DNA of 64,000 bases from NCBI GenBank assembly GCA_002337055.1, contig DDFG01000004.1:686382-750381 (forward strand), read 5' to 3'. The stretch is from Betaproteobacteria bacterium UBA1934. Its GTDB lineage: Bacteria > Pseudomonadota > Gammaproteobacteria > Burkholderiales > Rhodocyclaceae. Below, one piece after another: positions 9,546-18,859 of the stretch; the first letter of the stretch is position 1; each line of letters starts with the position of its first letter. Under the pieces are notes generated by a model, which saw nothing but the letters and a program-made list of their open reading frames with translations, was not told the origin of the DNA and made no database searches. The position numbers and the translations under genes are program-made.

Positions 9546-10285
9546 AGCGACCCCCCGAATCAGTGCGCGGATTCACGCTCGCGGAGCTTGCCATCGTCAC
9601 GATAGTGGTGGCGCTACTGGCTGGCGGACTGATGATGTCGCTGACTGCCCAACGCAATGTCGCCAATGTTGCAACAACCGAAAAACAAATGCAGTCGGCG
9701 ATGGATGCGTTGGTGGGTTTCGCGGTTGCCAACGGGCGCCTGCCCTGCCCGGCGGCTCCCAACACGACAGGCACCGAGTCACCCTTGGGTGGCGGGATTT
9801 GTTCCAACGCTTGGGATGGATTGCTTCCCGCCATCACTCTAGGATTGACGCAATCGAATGAATCCGGATATGCCGTCGACGCCTGGGGGAACCCCATTCG
9901 CTACGCGGTCACGACGACCAACAGCAGCGCATTCACCTCCAATACCTCCACCAACAGCATACGGATCAACTGGAATAGCCTGGTGCCGGACCTACGCATC
10001 TGTAGCACGGCAACCGGTGCCACGGGATCAGGCGCTACCGCCAATTGCGCCAGCGGAAAAGCCCTGACATCCAATGCCGTGGCGGTCATCTATTCCACCG
10101 GGCCAAACGGTGCCGCAATCCTGATCAGCGACGACGAAAAAGCCAACGACAACGCAGACCGCCTGTTCGTCACCCATCCCCCCACACCCGCCGATGCGCC
10201 TGGCGGCGAATTCGACGATCTTGTCGTTTGGCTCTCTCCCAATATCCTCTACAACCGATTGATTGCAGCCGGGCGTCTGCCTTGA
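9542..10285 (+). CDS. Type IV prepilin-like protein
   Basis: A 247-residue prepilin. The leader 'MKRPPESVRG' is followed by 'FTLAELAIVTIVVALLAGG', the prepilin peptidase/N-methylation site with Glu at mature position 5 and the hydrophobic assembly helix. The mature domain contains 'ALVGFAVANGRLPCPA', which echoes 'ALMGFAQSALNG' in the preceding pilin-like protein, suggesting relatedness. Last gene of the tightly overlapping cluster; probably a minor pilin incorporated near the tip. Confidence 0.85.
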   Translation: MKRPPESVRGFTLAELAIVTIVVALLAGGLMMSLTAQRNVANVATTEKQMQSAMDALVGFAVANGRLPCPAAPNTTGTESPLGGGICSNAWDGLLPAITLGLTQSNESGYAVDAWGNPIRYAVTTTNSSAFTSNTSTNSIRINWNSLVPDLRICSTATGATGSGATANCASGKALTSNAVAVIYSTGPNGAAILISDDEKANDNADRLFVTHPPTPADAPGGEFDDLVVWLSPNILYNRLIAAGRLP

Positions 10286-10361
10286 CCGACCGACGTCGGG
10301 GTGTCAAACTAAAAATGCCGACGTATTGGCGAACAACGTATTGGCACCGATTCCATCCCGC

Positions 10362-11645
10362 ATGCGCGAAGCCGAGGCATTCCACTCCCTGATCGAAACC
10401 GGACTCAGTCCGGACGACCCGCCCGAGCTTCGCATCAAGAAGACGCTGCTGGTGTTTGCCACCGGCCTTGTCAGCATCGGTTCAATGATCTGGCTGCTGC
10501 TGTATTGGCAGCTGGGGCCGCAGTTCTCGGCGACCGCTCCGTTCGTCTTTCAGCTATTGCTGGCAGTCAATCTGCTGATCTTCTTCAAGACGGGCCACTT
10601 TGATTTTTTCCGTTTCTCGCAACTGGCGCTTTTCCTGTTCGCACCGTTTGTCCTGCAATGGAGTATCGGCAATTTCATTACAGCCTCGGGCGCGAGTCTC
10701 TGGGGCCTGCTGGCACCGATTGGCGCGGTGCTGATATTCGGCGTACGTGAGTCGCTGTCGTGGTTCATCGCCTATTTGTTTCTCACCGGACTTTCCGGCT
10801 TTTTTGACTATTACCTGGCGGACACGGTCACGAATACGTCGTTCAGGATTCCAGTCCGGACCAGCATCTTTTTCTTCGCACTCAACTTTGCCGCCATCTC
10901 GACCATCGTCTATCTGCTGCTGCGCTTTTCGAGCCTGGAACGAGAAAAGGCGGATGAGCGCTTGCAGGTTGCCCACCGTCAATTGCAGGCCGAGCAGGAA
11001 CGCTCAGAACGGTTACTCCTCAACATTCTGCCCGGCGAAGTGGCCGCACGCCTGAAAAAGAACGAACAATCGATCGCCGACGGCTTTGCCGATGTGACGG
11101 TCATGTTCGCCGACATTGTCGGATTCACCCGCGTAGCGGAGGGACTGTCTCCACAACAGGTGTTTTCGATGTTAAACCGCATTTTTTCATCCTTCGACGA
11201 GATGGCTGAACAACACGGAGTGGAAAAGATCAAGACCATCGGCGATGCCTATATGGTTGCAGGCGGCCTGAACAGCATGCGAGAAGATTACACTGCCGCC
11301 ATTGCCACTCTGGCGCTCGACATGTGCGAATTGCTTCGCCGCGATTACAACCTCAATGATCGTCATCTGGAACTGCGTATCGGTATCGGCACCGGACCCA
11401 TCGTTGCGGGCGTGGTTGGCAAGAAGAAATTCATCTACGACCTTTGGGGCGACACCGTCAATCTCGCCAGCCGCATTACCAGTGAAGGCGTGCCGGGCAT
11501 GATCCAGGTCGACCACACGACCTGGCTTCGCCTGCGCGGCGAATTTGATTTCCACGAACCGCAGACGATTTATCTCAAAGGCAAGGGCGATACGGTGGTG
11601 TATCGACTCACCGGGCGACGCGGCGGCAATGGCGCCGCGGCCTGA
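10362..11645 (+). CDS. Membrane-anchored class III adenylate cyclase
   Basis: A 427-residue protein. About six membrane helices occupy residues 27-190, followed by a short coiled-coil linker ('QLQAEQERSERLLLNILP') and a class III nucleotide cyclase domain (about 235-410). Catalytic residues are all visible: metal Asp in 'MFADIVGFT', adenine-selecting Lys and second metal Asp in 'IKTIGDAYM', and Asp/Asn/Arg in 'YDLWGDTVNLASRI'. It should make cAMP in the cytosol. ATG 10362 is preferred; earlier in-frame TTG codons overlap the prepilin gene and add no membrane segment. It follows the pilus operon by about 75 bases, so cAMP control of pili is possible but unproven. Confidence 0.85.
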   Translation: MREAEAFHSLIETGLSPDDPPELRIKKTLLVFATGLVSIGSMIWLLLYWQLGPQFSATAPFVFQLLLAVNLLIFFKTGHFDFFRFSQLALFLFAPFVLQWSIGNFITASGASLWGLLAPIGAVLIFGVRESLSWFIAYLFLTGLSGFFDYYLADTVTNTSFRIPVRTSIFFFALNFAAISTIVYLLLRFSSLEREKADERLQVAHRQLQAEQERSERLLLNILPGEVAARLKKNEQSIADGFADVTVMFADIVGFTRVAEGLSPQQVFSMLNRIFSSFDEMAEQHGVEKIKTIGDAYMVAGGLNSMREDYTAAIATLALDMCELLRRDYNLNDRHLELRIGIGTGPIVAGVVGKKKFIYDLWGDTVNLASRITSEGVPGMIQVDHTTWLRLRGEFDFHEPQTIYLKGKGDTVVYRLTGRRGGNGAAA

Positions 11646-11652
11646 TCCGCCG

Positions 11653-13350
11653 TCAATCCGGGCTGAGATAAAATCGCACGCAACCCGCACGGTTGTCGGC
11701 GAGTTCCAAGCGGTAATGGAGTTCGCCAGCCAGACGGGCGACATGATACAGCCCGATCCCCAACCCCTGTGCCGAAGGCAAAGGCTCCAGAAAAAGCCGC
11801 CTAGCCAGTTCTTCCGGCAGGGCATCGCCGCCATCCTGGACCGACAGTTCGGCGCCTCCGGCGCCTTGCCGCAAACTTACGCGCACCGGTAAGCCAACCG
11901 ATTGCTGGCGTTTGAACAGGGCATTCTGCAGGAGATTCTCGGCAGCACTGTCGAACAACTCCCGCGGCAGCGCGATGTCCGGCGCCACATCGGATTCCCA
12001 CACAATCGCTTCGCCCGCGTAGCGTTGATTCAGCGCTTCCCACCAATCCTCGGCGCGTTGCGAGGTAATGGCCGTAGCCTCCGGGTTCTGGAGTTTATCC
12101 AGGGTCGACTTCAGCCTCTCCGCGATCTGCGGCAACTGGCGCCCGAGCAATTGTGCAATCGCGACCGGTTCCCCCGGCTGCGTCGCGGCATAGCAGAGGG
12201 TTTGCAGCGCTTGCAGCAAATTCTTCACGTCGTGCGTCACGCGCGCACCCGTTTCGTAGACGGCCCGAATGTACCCGATACGCTGCAACTCGCGAGCCTG
12301 GCGCTTGATCAGATACACCTCCGCTGTCAGGCGCAACAACCAGTTGAGATGCCAACGCATCGAGGGCGAGGGCGCATGGCGCAGAAATAGCTGAAAACGC
12401 ACCGTGTCAAAATCGGCCGCCAGAGAATAAGGTGACCGGCGGCCGCATTCCCCTTCGCGCCCATTCGCTTGCCAGACAGCACCGATGAGCCAGGGACGGT
12501 CAAGCATCCTGGCCAGCGCCGCCTGGAGAAACACTTCCGGATCGTCGTGCCGCTCGGCCTCTTCGTTCAGGACAGTCAGCCATTGCTCAAGAGGCATTCC
12601 GAGCGAGAGGAGATAGCGCGAAAAGAACGAACTCCATCCCGCCACACCCGCCTGCGGGTTCCATACCCAGGCCAGCAGCAGCAGGGCCCCGGCCAGCACT
12701 AGCGAAGTGACAATCACCGCTTCCAGATAGCTGACCCGCGCGACCAGCATGAACGCCAGCGCCCCCAGTACAAATGCCGCCAGAAGCAGGAATACCAGCA
12801 CCGCGTAGAAGAAATCAAAGGCGTCGCGTCCGGGCGGCACGTCGGCCCGCGCCGGCATCACCACGACAAACAACGGAATCAGAGCCCATACCAGGCGGCC
12901 AGCCCATTCGATCGACCAAGGCTCGAGCGCGACCGTGCCAGCGGCAATGCCCGGCACCAGCGCCAGCACCATCAGTGCCAGCAAGTAGCCAAAAACGATG
13001 AGGTATCCCCAGCGTTCCCGCCGCACGCTGGTCCACAACACCCGACCGCCAACAGTAGCAGCCAGCGTACCCACCCAGACCAACATCCACCAGGGGTTCA
13101 ACCACTGTGCCAGTGCCAGCACGAGCAGCAGCAACAAACCAGCCTGACGCCAATTCAGCCGCCGCTCGCCCTCGACAAACGGCTGCCAGAGCAACACCAG
13201 CCCCACCGCCACCGGCATGAGAAGACGAACAGTCACCGACTGCCAGCCGCCAAAAGCAAGAATGTGCAGAATCAACAAATGCCCGGCCAGCAGCCAATGA
13301 GGGCGAGCGGCGGCCCAATCCGTCAATTTCTGCACAAACAGAGTGTTCAT
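11653..13350 (-). CDS. Polytopic membrane sensor histidine kinase
   Basis: A 565-residue kinase. The N-terminal third (about residues 10-230) has six or seven membrane helices, then a cytoplasmic linker, an H-box 'RVTHDVKNLLQAL' near residue 369, an N-box-like 'DSAAENLLQNAL', and a G-box 'GLGIGLYHVARL'. The HDxKN phosphoacceptor box resembles PrsK-type kinases rather than the common HExxxP kind. ATG 13350 is preferred over a GTG 30 bases upstream. No response regulator is adjacent, so it is an orphan here. It is divergent from a sigma-54-driven prepilin, so a PilS-like role controlling that pilin is a reasonable but untested guess. Confidence 0.8.
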   Translation of the reverse strand: MNTLFVQKLTDWAAARPHWLLAGHLLILHILAFGGWQSVTVRLLMPVAVGLVLLWQPFVEGERRLNWRQAGLLLLLVLALAQWLNPWWMLVWVGTLAATVGGRVLWTSVRRERWGYLIVFGYLLALMVLALVPGIAAGTVALEPWSIEWAGRLVWALIPLFVVVMPARADVPPGRDAFDFFYAVLVFLLLAAFVLGALAFMLVARVSYLEAVIVTSLVLAGALLLLAWVWNPQAGVAGWSSFFSRYLLSLGMPLEQWLTVLNEEAERHDDPEVFLQAALARMLDRPWLIGAVWQANGREGECGRRSPYSLAADFDTVRFQLFLRHAPSPSMRWHLNWLLRLTAEVYLIKRQARELQRIGYIRAVYETGARVTHDVKNLLQALQTLCYAATQPGEPVAIAQLLGRQLPQIAERLKSTLDKLQNPEATAITSQRAEDWWEALNQRYAGEAIVWESDVAPDIALPRELFDSAAENLLQNALFKRQQSVGLPVRVSLRQGAGGAELSVQDGGDALPEELARRLFLEPLPSAQGLGIGLYHVARLAGELHYRLELADNRAGCVRFYLSPD

Positions 13351-13363
13351 TTTTCGATCAACC

Positions 13364-13379
13364 TGTCGAAAATCAGACA
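13364..13379. promoter_or_regulatory. Candidate activator site upstream of prepilin promoter
   Basis: TGTC-N8-GACA inverted repeat, centred about 85 bases upstream of the start site expected from the sigma-54 promoter at 13431-13445. That is the normal place for an enhancer-binding protein. Known PilR sites contain a (C/G)TGTC core and one is present here. The short spacing (8, not 10) and single occurrence keep confidence low. Confidence 0.4.
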
Positions 13380-13430
13380 CCTAAGCCCAAAAAATCAAGC
13401 CAAATCGAGAGAATTTACGCGAACAATAAA

Positions 13431-13445
13431 GGCACGTTTTTTGCT
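13431..13445 (+). promoter_or_regulatory. Sigma-54 promoter of prepilin gene
   Basis: GGCACG-TTTT-TTGCT: the -24 GG (13431-13432) and -12 GC (13443-13444) are separated by exactly 10 bases, and nearly every consensus base is present. The start site would be near 13456, leaving a 25-base leader with an SD GGAG at 13471-13474. Sigma-54 control of the major pilin gene is well established for PilA in Pseudomonas. Confidence 0.88.
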
Positions 13446-13480
13446 AAGATATCAGAATATTACTAATCTTGGAGTCAGTC

Positions 13481-14134
13481 ATGAAACGCGGACAGTCAGG
13501 GTTCACCCTGGTTGAAATTGCCATCGTTCTGGTCATTATCGGCCTCTTGCTGGGCGGCGTGTTGAAAGGCCAGGAACTGATCACCCAGGCCAAGATCAAG
13601 AACGTGTCCAATGACCTGAACGGGCTGGCCGTCGCTATCTACGGTTATCAGGATCGCTATAAGCGCCTGCCTGGCGACGATCCTGGCCAGGTTCGCTGGT
13701 CGGTGGCCGGCAGTGCACTGACTGTCGCAGCCAACCAGGGGGACGGCAACAACATCCTCTCCGGCACGTATTCCTCGACCACCGACACTGACGAAACTCG
13801 TAAATTTTGGCTGAATCTGCGCCTGGCCGGATTCGTCTCGGGTGATACCGGTTCCATCGCTACGGGTTCCACTCAACCGCTCAATGCGGCGGGCGGCATC
13901 ATGGGCGTTCAAACGGGCGGACTTGGGCTGAATGGCACCATTATCTGCACGGGCAGTCTTCCTGCCAAAATCGCACAAGCGCTCGATGCTCAAATGGATG
14001 ACGGCAATGCCATGACCGGCAATGTTCGCGCGCTGCTCGAAACCACAGCTCCAACCGCGCTGACAACCGCAGCCCCGACTACCAATTATGTCGACAACGG
14101 CACGAATCTGTACGTGCTCTGCAAGAACATCTAA
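13481..14134 (+). CDS. Major-pilin-like type IV prepilin (MshA-like)
   Basis: A 217-residue prepilin. Leader 'MKRGQSG', cleavage before 'FTLVEIAIVLVIIGLLLGG' (Glu5 present), then a typical alpha-helical spine and a globular head with Cys residues near positions 157 and 214 that could form the C-terminal disulfide loop. ATG 13481 is chosen for its SD GGAG seven bases upstream. It has its own strong sigma-54 promoter and stands apart from the minor-pilin operon, as expected for a major pilin. Its end overlaps the convergent antiporter gene by 4 bases. Confidence 0.88.
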   Translation: MKRGQSGFTLVEIAIVLVIIGLLLGGVLKGQELITQAKIKNVSNDLNGLAVAIYGYQDRYKRLPGDDPGQVRWSVAGSALTVAANQGDGNNILSGTYSSTTDTDETRKFWLNLRLAGFVSGDTGSIATGSTQPLNAAGGIMGVQTGGLGLNGTIICTGSLPAKIAQALDAQMDDGNAMTGNVRALLETTAPTALTTAAPTTNYVDNGTNLYVLCKNI

Positions 14135-16083
14135 CCCCTGAGCAGCCTGTCCTCGGCCGCCATCACCGCTTCTGGCCGGCCGAGGAGAACCACCACATCG
14201 CCCTCCTCAAGCCGCGCTTCCGGCGTGGGCTCCAGAGCCTTGATGCCGCGTCGGCGAATCGCGCTGACCTCGCACCCGAAGGCCGTCAGATCGATTTCCT
14301 TGAGCATCCGCCCCACCGCTCGACTGCCCGGTTGCAACCAGACCGAATGCAACCGGGGCTGGCCGCCTTGCTCGTCATCGCTGTCCGACAAGCCGTGAAA
14401 GAACCCGCGCAGTAACCGATAACGCTCGCTACGCATGGTGCGAATCCGGCGCAACACCTGATTGAGCGGCACGCCGACCAACACCATGGCGTGCGAGGCG
14501 AGCATCAAACTGGCCTCCAGCGAATCGGGAACCACTTCCGCGGCGCCTGCACGTGCCAGCCGTTCGAGGTCTCTTTCGTCGTGCGTCCGCACAACCACCG
14601 GCAGATCGGGCCGCAACGCATGCACGTGGTGCAGGATTTTTTCGGCCAACAAGGGATCCTGAATAGTCACCACCACCACGCTGGCGCGAGCAATGCCTGC
14701 GGCCTTCAGGGTTTCAAGACGCGCCGCGTCGCCGAACACCACGTTTTCGCCGGCCGCCGCTGCTTCCTGCACGCGCTCGGGGTCGAGATCCAGCGCCAGA
14801 AAGTCCACCTTGGCATCACCGAGAAAGCGGGCAAGATACTGGCCTGTCCGCCCGAACCCGCAGATGATGGCGTGCTGGCGGGTTCCCATCGAGCGCGCGG
14901 CAACCCGGGTTAGCTGCATCGAGCGCAAGAGCCATTCGCTGGCGACGAATCGCATCACCACCCGCTCGCAGACCTGAACAATGAAAGGAGCAGCAAGCAT
15001 CGACAACACCAGCGCAGTCAGAGCGACCTGTTCCACCGCCGGCGGCATGCCTTCAAGTTCGCCTAGAAGCACAAAACCGAATTCCCCGCCCGCCGCCAAC
15101 CACAGGGCGGAACGGATGGCGTTGCCTGGAGTCGCCCCGAGCGCGCGCGAGGCCAGTCCAACCACCGCCCCCTTGATGACCAGCAACCCCACCAGCAGCA
15201 GGAGCACCCAGAACCAGTTTTGCAGCAAGGTCGGCACATGCAACTTGACGCCGATGGTCACAAAAAACAGCCCCATCAAGACATCCCGGAAGGGCTTGAT
15301 GTCTTCTTCGACCTGAAGCCGATATTCGGTTTCCGAAATCAACATGCCTGCGACGAACGCTCCGAGCGCCAGCGACAGGCCGGCCAGTTCGGTGATGTGC
15401 GCCAACCCGAGCGTGACGAGCAATACGTTGAGAATGAACAGCTCCGACGACTTGTTCCGGGCGACGAAGTTAAACCATTTCCGGATCAGTCGCTGCCCGA
15501 AGAACAAAATGATCGCCAGAACAATCACCGCTTTGAGCAGCGCCACACCCAGCAACACCGCGAGCTGTTCGGGCGGCTTGCCCAGTGCCGGAACCACCAG
15601 CAGCAACGGCACCACCGCAAGATCCTGAAAGAGCAGAACACCCACGATCTCGCGTCCGTGAGCCGTATCAAGGGCCTGCCGCTCGCTCAGGAGTTTGGAG
15701 AGAACCGCAGTCGACGACATGGCGATGACACCGCCCAGCCCGAGGCCAAGCTGCCAGGTCAGCCCGATCCCCATGGCGATACCCATAATCAGTGCAGTGG
15801 TCAGCACAACCTGCAAACTGCCGAGCCCAAAGACGATGCGCTTCATCGCGTGCAACTTAGGCAACGAGAATTCGATCCCGATCGAGAACATCAGGAACAC
15901 CACGCCGAACTCGGCCAACTGATGCACCCACGAACTGTCATCAAGCAAAATCTTGGCGTGCGGCCCGATCAGGCTGCCCACCAGCAGATAGCCAAGCACC
16001 GGCGGCAGATTGATCCGCCGGAACGCCGCCACCGCCAAAACGGAGGCGCCCAGCAGCGCCAGAATCAGGGTAAGTGCGTTCAA
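14131..16083 (-). CDS. KefB/CPA2-type K+(Na+)/H+ antiporter with RCK domains
   Basis: A 650-residue cation:proton antiporter-2 protein. About 12 membrane helices span residues 1-385, with the family signature near 'LPPVLGYLLVGSLIGP' and the core 'GLGLGGVIAMSSTAVLSKLL'. A TrkA-N Rossmann domain (about 405-520, 'HAIICGFGRTGQYLARFL') and a TrkA-C domain (about 570-650) follow. It likely exchanges K+ or Na+ for protons under ligand control. Translation appears to begin at a TTG (16083); no better ATG precedes the first helix. It is divergent from kdsD with a 52-base gap, an arrangement I recall from related betaproteobacteria. Confidence 0.88.
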   Translation of the reverse strand: MNALTLILALLGASVLAVAAFRRINLPPVLGYLLVGSLIGPHAKILLDDSSWVHQLAEFGVVFLMFSIGIEFSLPKLHAMKRIVFGLGSLQVVLTTALIMGIAMGIGLTWQLGLGLGGVIAMSSTAVLSKLLSERQALDTAHGREIVGVLLFQDLAVVPLLLVVPALGKPPEQLAVLLGVALLKAVIVLAIILFFGQRLIRKWFNFVARNKSSELFILNVLLVTLGLAHITELAGLSLALGAFVAGMLISETEYRLQVEEDIKPFRDVLMGLFFVTIGVKLHVPTLLQNWFWVLLLLVGLLVIKGAVVGLASRALGATPGNAIRSALWLAAGGEFGFVLLGELEGMPPAVEQVALTALVLSMLAAPFIVQVCERVVMRFVASEWLLRSMQLTRVAARSMGTRQHAIICGFGRTGQYLARFLGDAKVDFLALDLDPERVQEAAAAGENVVFGDAARLETLKAAGIARASVVVVTIQDPLLAEKILHHVHALRPDLPVVVRTHDERDLERLARAGAAEVVPDSLEASLMLASHAMVLVGVPLNQVLRRIRTMRSERYRLLRGFFHGLSDSDDEQGGQPRLHSVWLQPGSRAVGRMLKEIDLTAFGCEVSAIRRRGIKALEPTPEARLEEGDVVVLLGRPEAVMAAEDRLLRG

Positions 16084-16135
16084 GGCAGCCTTTGAAGTCA
16101 GGTATACTCGTGGTAATCATAAACGCTGCCGCCGC

Positions 16136-17122
16136 ATGAACCCAAGCGATTCCCTTCTCTCGCGCCCCTTGGCGCTGGCCCGGCAAACGCTGCAAATCGA
16201 AGCCGAGGCGGTAACAGGCTTGATCGACCGCCTGGACAACCGCTTTGCGGCTGCCGTCGAGCTGATCCTGCAATGCCGGGGCCGACTGATCGTCAGCGGC
16301 ATCGGCAAATCCGGCCACATCGCCCGCAAGATCGCCTCGACCATGTCGAGCACGGGCACCCCCGCGTATTTCGTGCATCCGGCGGAAGCCAGCCACGGCG
16401 ACCTGGGCATGATCACGCGCGACGACGTGCTGATCGCCCTTTCCTATTCCGGCGAATCGCAGGAATTGCTTTTCATTCTGCCCATCGTCAAGCGGCAAGG
16501 CGGGCGCGTCATTTCGATCACAGGCAACACCGAATCGTCGCTCGCCCGCGAAGCCGATATCCATCTTGACGCCGGCGTTAGCCAAGAGGCCTGCCCGCTC
16601 AATCTGGCACCCACCGCCAGCACCACCGCCGCGTTGGCGCTGGGCGACGCGCTCGCAGTCGCGTTGCTTGACGCGCGCGGTTTCGGCGCGGAAGATTTCG
16701 CGCGCTCGCATCCTGGCGGCGCGCTCGGCCGGCGGTTGCTTACGCACGTGCGCGACGTCATGCGCAGCGACGAGGCCGTGCCCATCATCGCCGAAGATGC
16801 CAGCCTGAAGGCAGCGATTCTAGCTGTGTCGCGCGGCGGGCTTGGCCTGGTCGCCATCGTCGACCACGCCGGTCACGCTGTCGGGATTTTCACTGACGGC
16901 GACCTACGCCGCGCGTTCGAGAAAGACATCGACCTTCACCGGGCGCGCATCGCCGATCTGATGTCGCGCTCGCCGCACACCATTGGGCCCGACCGCCTTG
17001 CGGTCGAGGCGGTGGAGCGGATGGAACGGCATCGCATCAATGCCCTGCTTGTCGTCGACGAAGGCGGCACATTGATCGGTGCGCTCAACATGCACGATCT
17101 TTTCAAGGCTAAGGTGATCTGA
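16136..17122 (+). CDS. kdsD: D-arabinose 5-phosphate isomerase KdsD
   Basis: A 328-residue KpsF/GutQ/KdsD-family enzyme converting ribulose 5-phosphate to arabinose 5-phosphate, the first committed step to Kdo. A SIS sugar-isomerase domain spans about residues 35-180 ('LIVSGIGKSGHIARKIAST', 'ALSYSGES', and conserved 'HGD' and 'HPGG' motifs). Two CBS domains follow (about 205-320). The start is ATG 16136; an in-frame extension to 16010 would run into the divergent antiporter. Its TGA overlaps the kdsC ATG, and the linkage to kdsC, lptC and lptA supports the Kdo/LPS role. Confidence 0.95.
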   Translation: MNPSDSLLSRPLALARQTLQIEAEAVTGLIDRLDNRFAAAVELILQCRGRLIVSGIGKSGHIARKIASTMSSTGTPAYFVHPAEASHGDLGMITRDDVLIALSYSGESQELLFILPIVKRQGGRVISITGNTESSLAREADIHLDAGVSQEACPLNLAPTASTTAALALGDALAVALLDARGFGAEDFARSHPGGALGRRLLTHVRDVMRSDEAVPIIAEDASLKAAILAVSRGGLGLVAIVDHAGHAVGIFTDGDLRRAFEKDIDLHRARIADLMSRSPHTIGPDRLAVEAVERMERHRINALLVVDEGGTLIGALNMHDLFKAKVI

Positions 17123-17646
17123 TGGACGCCCACACCCGCGCAACCCGCATCAAAATGATCGCCTTCGACATCGATGGCGTCATGACCGACGGCAGTCTGA
17201 TCTATACCGCCGAAGGCACCGAACTGAAAACCTTTCACGTTCAGGACGGCCAGGGCGTCAAACTCGCCCAGCGCGCCGGCATCGATCTCGCCATCGTCAC
17301 CGGTCGCCGCTCGCCTGCGCTTGAGGCACGTGCTGCCGATCTGGGTATCGCCTATCTCTTTCAGGGCGCCGTTAACAAACGCGAAGTGCTCGGCAAGCTC
17401 CTTGAAAAGATGGGGCTGGGCTGGCCAGCCGTTGCATTCATGGGTGATGACCTGATGGATTTGTCAGCCATGGTGCGCTGCGGCATGGCCATAGCACCCG
17501 CCAACGCGCACGCCGAAGTCAAGGCACGCGCCCACCTGGTGACGCAGCTCGGCGGCGGCAAGGGTGCCGTGCGCGAGGCCATCGAATTCATCCTCGCCGC
17601 GCAAGGCAAGCTTGACGGCCTGGTTGCCTCGTATCTAGACGCCTGA
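17122..17646 (+). CDS. kdsC: Kdo 8-phosphate phosphatase KdsC
   Basis: A 174-residue HAD phosphatase of the small C0 type, forming a tetramer and releasing phosphate from Kdo-8-P. Motif I is 'FDIDGVMTDG' with both catalytic Asp residues, motif II the Thr of 'LAIVTGR', motif III Lys near 'NKREVLGKLL', and motif IV 'FMGDDLMDL'. Length is normal. Overlaps kdsD by one base and lptC by one base. Confidence 0.95.
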   Translation: MDAHTRATRIKMIAFDIDGVMTDGSLIYTAEGTELKTFHVQDGQGVKLAQRAGIDLAIVTGRRSPALEARAADLGIAYLFQGAVNKREVLGKLLEKMGLGWPAVAFMGDDLMDLSAMVRCGMAIAPANAHAEVKARAHLVTQLGGGKGAVREAIEFILAAQGKLDGLVASYLDA

Positions 17647-18227
17647 TGAAACGCTGGTCCGGCCAGATCTTTCCGCTGGTTCTGCTGACCGCGCTCGCCG
17701 CGCTCAGTTTCTGGCTGGAACGTGCTGCCGACCTGCCGGAAAGCCGTCACGACGGCAAACTCAGGCACGACCCGGACAGCATCGTCGAAAATTTCACGGT
17801 ACGGCGAATGAACGCCCAAGGCCAACTTCAATACCGCCTCAACTCGCCCTACATGGAACACTATGCCGATGACGACAGTTCGCTGATCAGGCAACCCCAG
17901 TTGGTGCACTATCGACCCGGTCTGCCCGACATGAGTTTGACCGGGCAGCAGGCCTTGGTCACCGAACGCGGCAAAAAGGTCTACCTCACCGGCAACGTGG
18001 TGGCCAGCCGCGCCGCCTGGAACGAACGTCCACCTCTGCTGGCGCGAATGCCCGATCTGACCGTACTGCCGGACGACGGTACTGCCTTCACTCAAAGCCC
18101 TGTCGAAATCAACGAAGGCCCCTCCTGGCTACGCGGTATCGGCATGCACCTCGACAACAACACATCGACCTTCATCCTGCAATCCCGGGTGACGGGGCTG
18201 ATGTATCCGACCAGGCCACAACCATGA
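17646..18227 (+). CDS. lptC: LPS export system protein LptC
   Basis: A 193-residue bitopic protein: one N-terminal membrane helix (about residues 7-23, 'FPLVLLTALAALSFWLE') and a periplasmic beta-jellyroll of the LptC/YrbK type ('PDSIVENFTVRRMNAQGQLQYRL' region, then 'LTGNVVASR'). It receives LPS from LptBFG and passes it to LptA. One-base overlap with kdsC and four-base overlap with lptA. Confidence 0.92.
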   Translation: MKRWSGQIFPLVLLTALAALSFWLERAADLPESRHDGKLRHDPDSIVENFTVRRMNAQGQLQYRLNSPYMEHYADDDSSLIRQPQLVHYRPGLPDMSLTGQQALVTERGKKVYLTGNVVASRAAWNERPPLLARMPDLTVLPDDGTAFTQSPVEINEGPSWLRGIGMHLDNNTSTFILQSRVTGLMYPTRPQP

Positions 18228-18859
18228 CCCCCAAGCTGCTTATCCTTGCGGCCGTGCTCGCCGCCCTGCCCATGATGGCCCGCGCGGAACGCGCCGACCG
18301 CGACAAGCCGATTCAGGTCGAAGCCGACCGCATTTCCGTCGATGACGCCAAGAAAGTGCAAGTCCTCGAAGGTCATGTCATCCTGACCAAGGGCACGTTG
18401 GTCATCCAGTCCGACCGCATCGTGGTCACGGAAGATGCCTATGGTTTCCAGAAGGGCACGGCGTACGGCGGCCCGGGCGGGCTGGCGCGTTTTCGCCAAA
18501 AACGCGATGGCAAGGACGAATTCGTCGATGGCGAGGCCGAACGCATCGAATACAGCACCAAAACCGAAGTCGCCGAGCTTTTCAGACGCGCCTGGGTAAA
18601 GAGTGGAGAAGACCAGTTGCGCGGCGATTACATCTGGTACGACTCGATCTCCGAACGCTACCTCGCCACCGCTGGCGAGAACCGCGACCCCAAAACTCCG
18701 CCGACGCGGGTTCGTGCCATTCTCCAGCCCAAAAACAGGCCACCCCCGGTAGAAACGGACAGTGCACCGAAGGGCGAAAAATTGCAGCTCCAGGGCGCCA
18801 GCCAACTATCCACCTCGCCCGCCAGCGCACCTGGCCCGGTCTCACCCGCAAAACCCTGA
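18224..18859 (+). CDS. lptA: Periplasmic LPS transport protein LptA
   Basis: A 211-residue exported protein with a signal peptide (cleavage after 'MMARA', near residue 21) and an OstA/LptA domain ('KPIQVEADRISVDDAKKVQV', 'LEGHVILTKGTLVIQSDRI'). It polymerises into the periplasmic bridge between LptC and LptD. A Pro/Ser-rich tail (about 165-211) is longer than in E. coli LptA. The genes usually found next, lptB and rpoN, are absent; phasin genes follow instead. Confidence 0.93.
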   Translation: MTPKLLILAAVLAALPMMARAERADRDKPIQVEADRISVDDAKKVQVLEGHVILTKGTLVIQSDRIVVTEDAYGFQKGTAYGGPGGLARFRQKRDGKDEFVDGEAERIEYSTKTEVAELFRRAWVKSGEDQLRGDYIWYDSISERYLATAGENRDPKTPPTRVRAILQPKNRPPPVETDSAPKGEKLQLQGASQLSTSPASAPGPVSPAKP

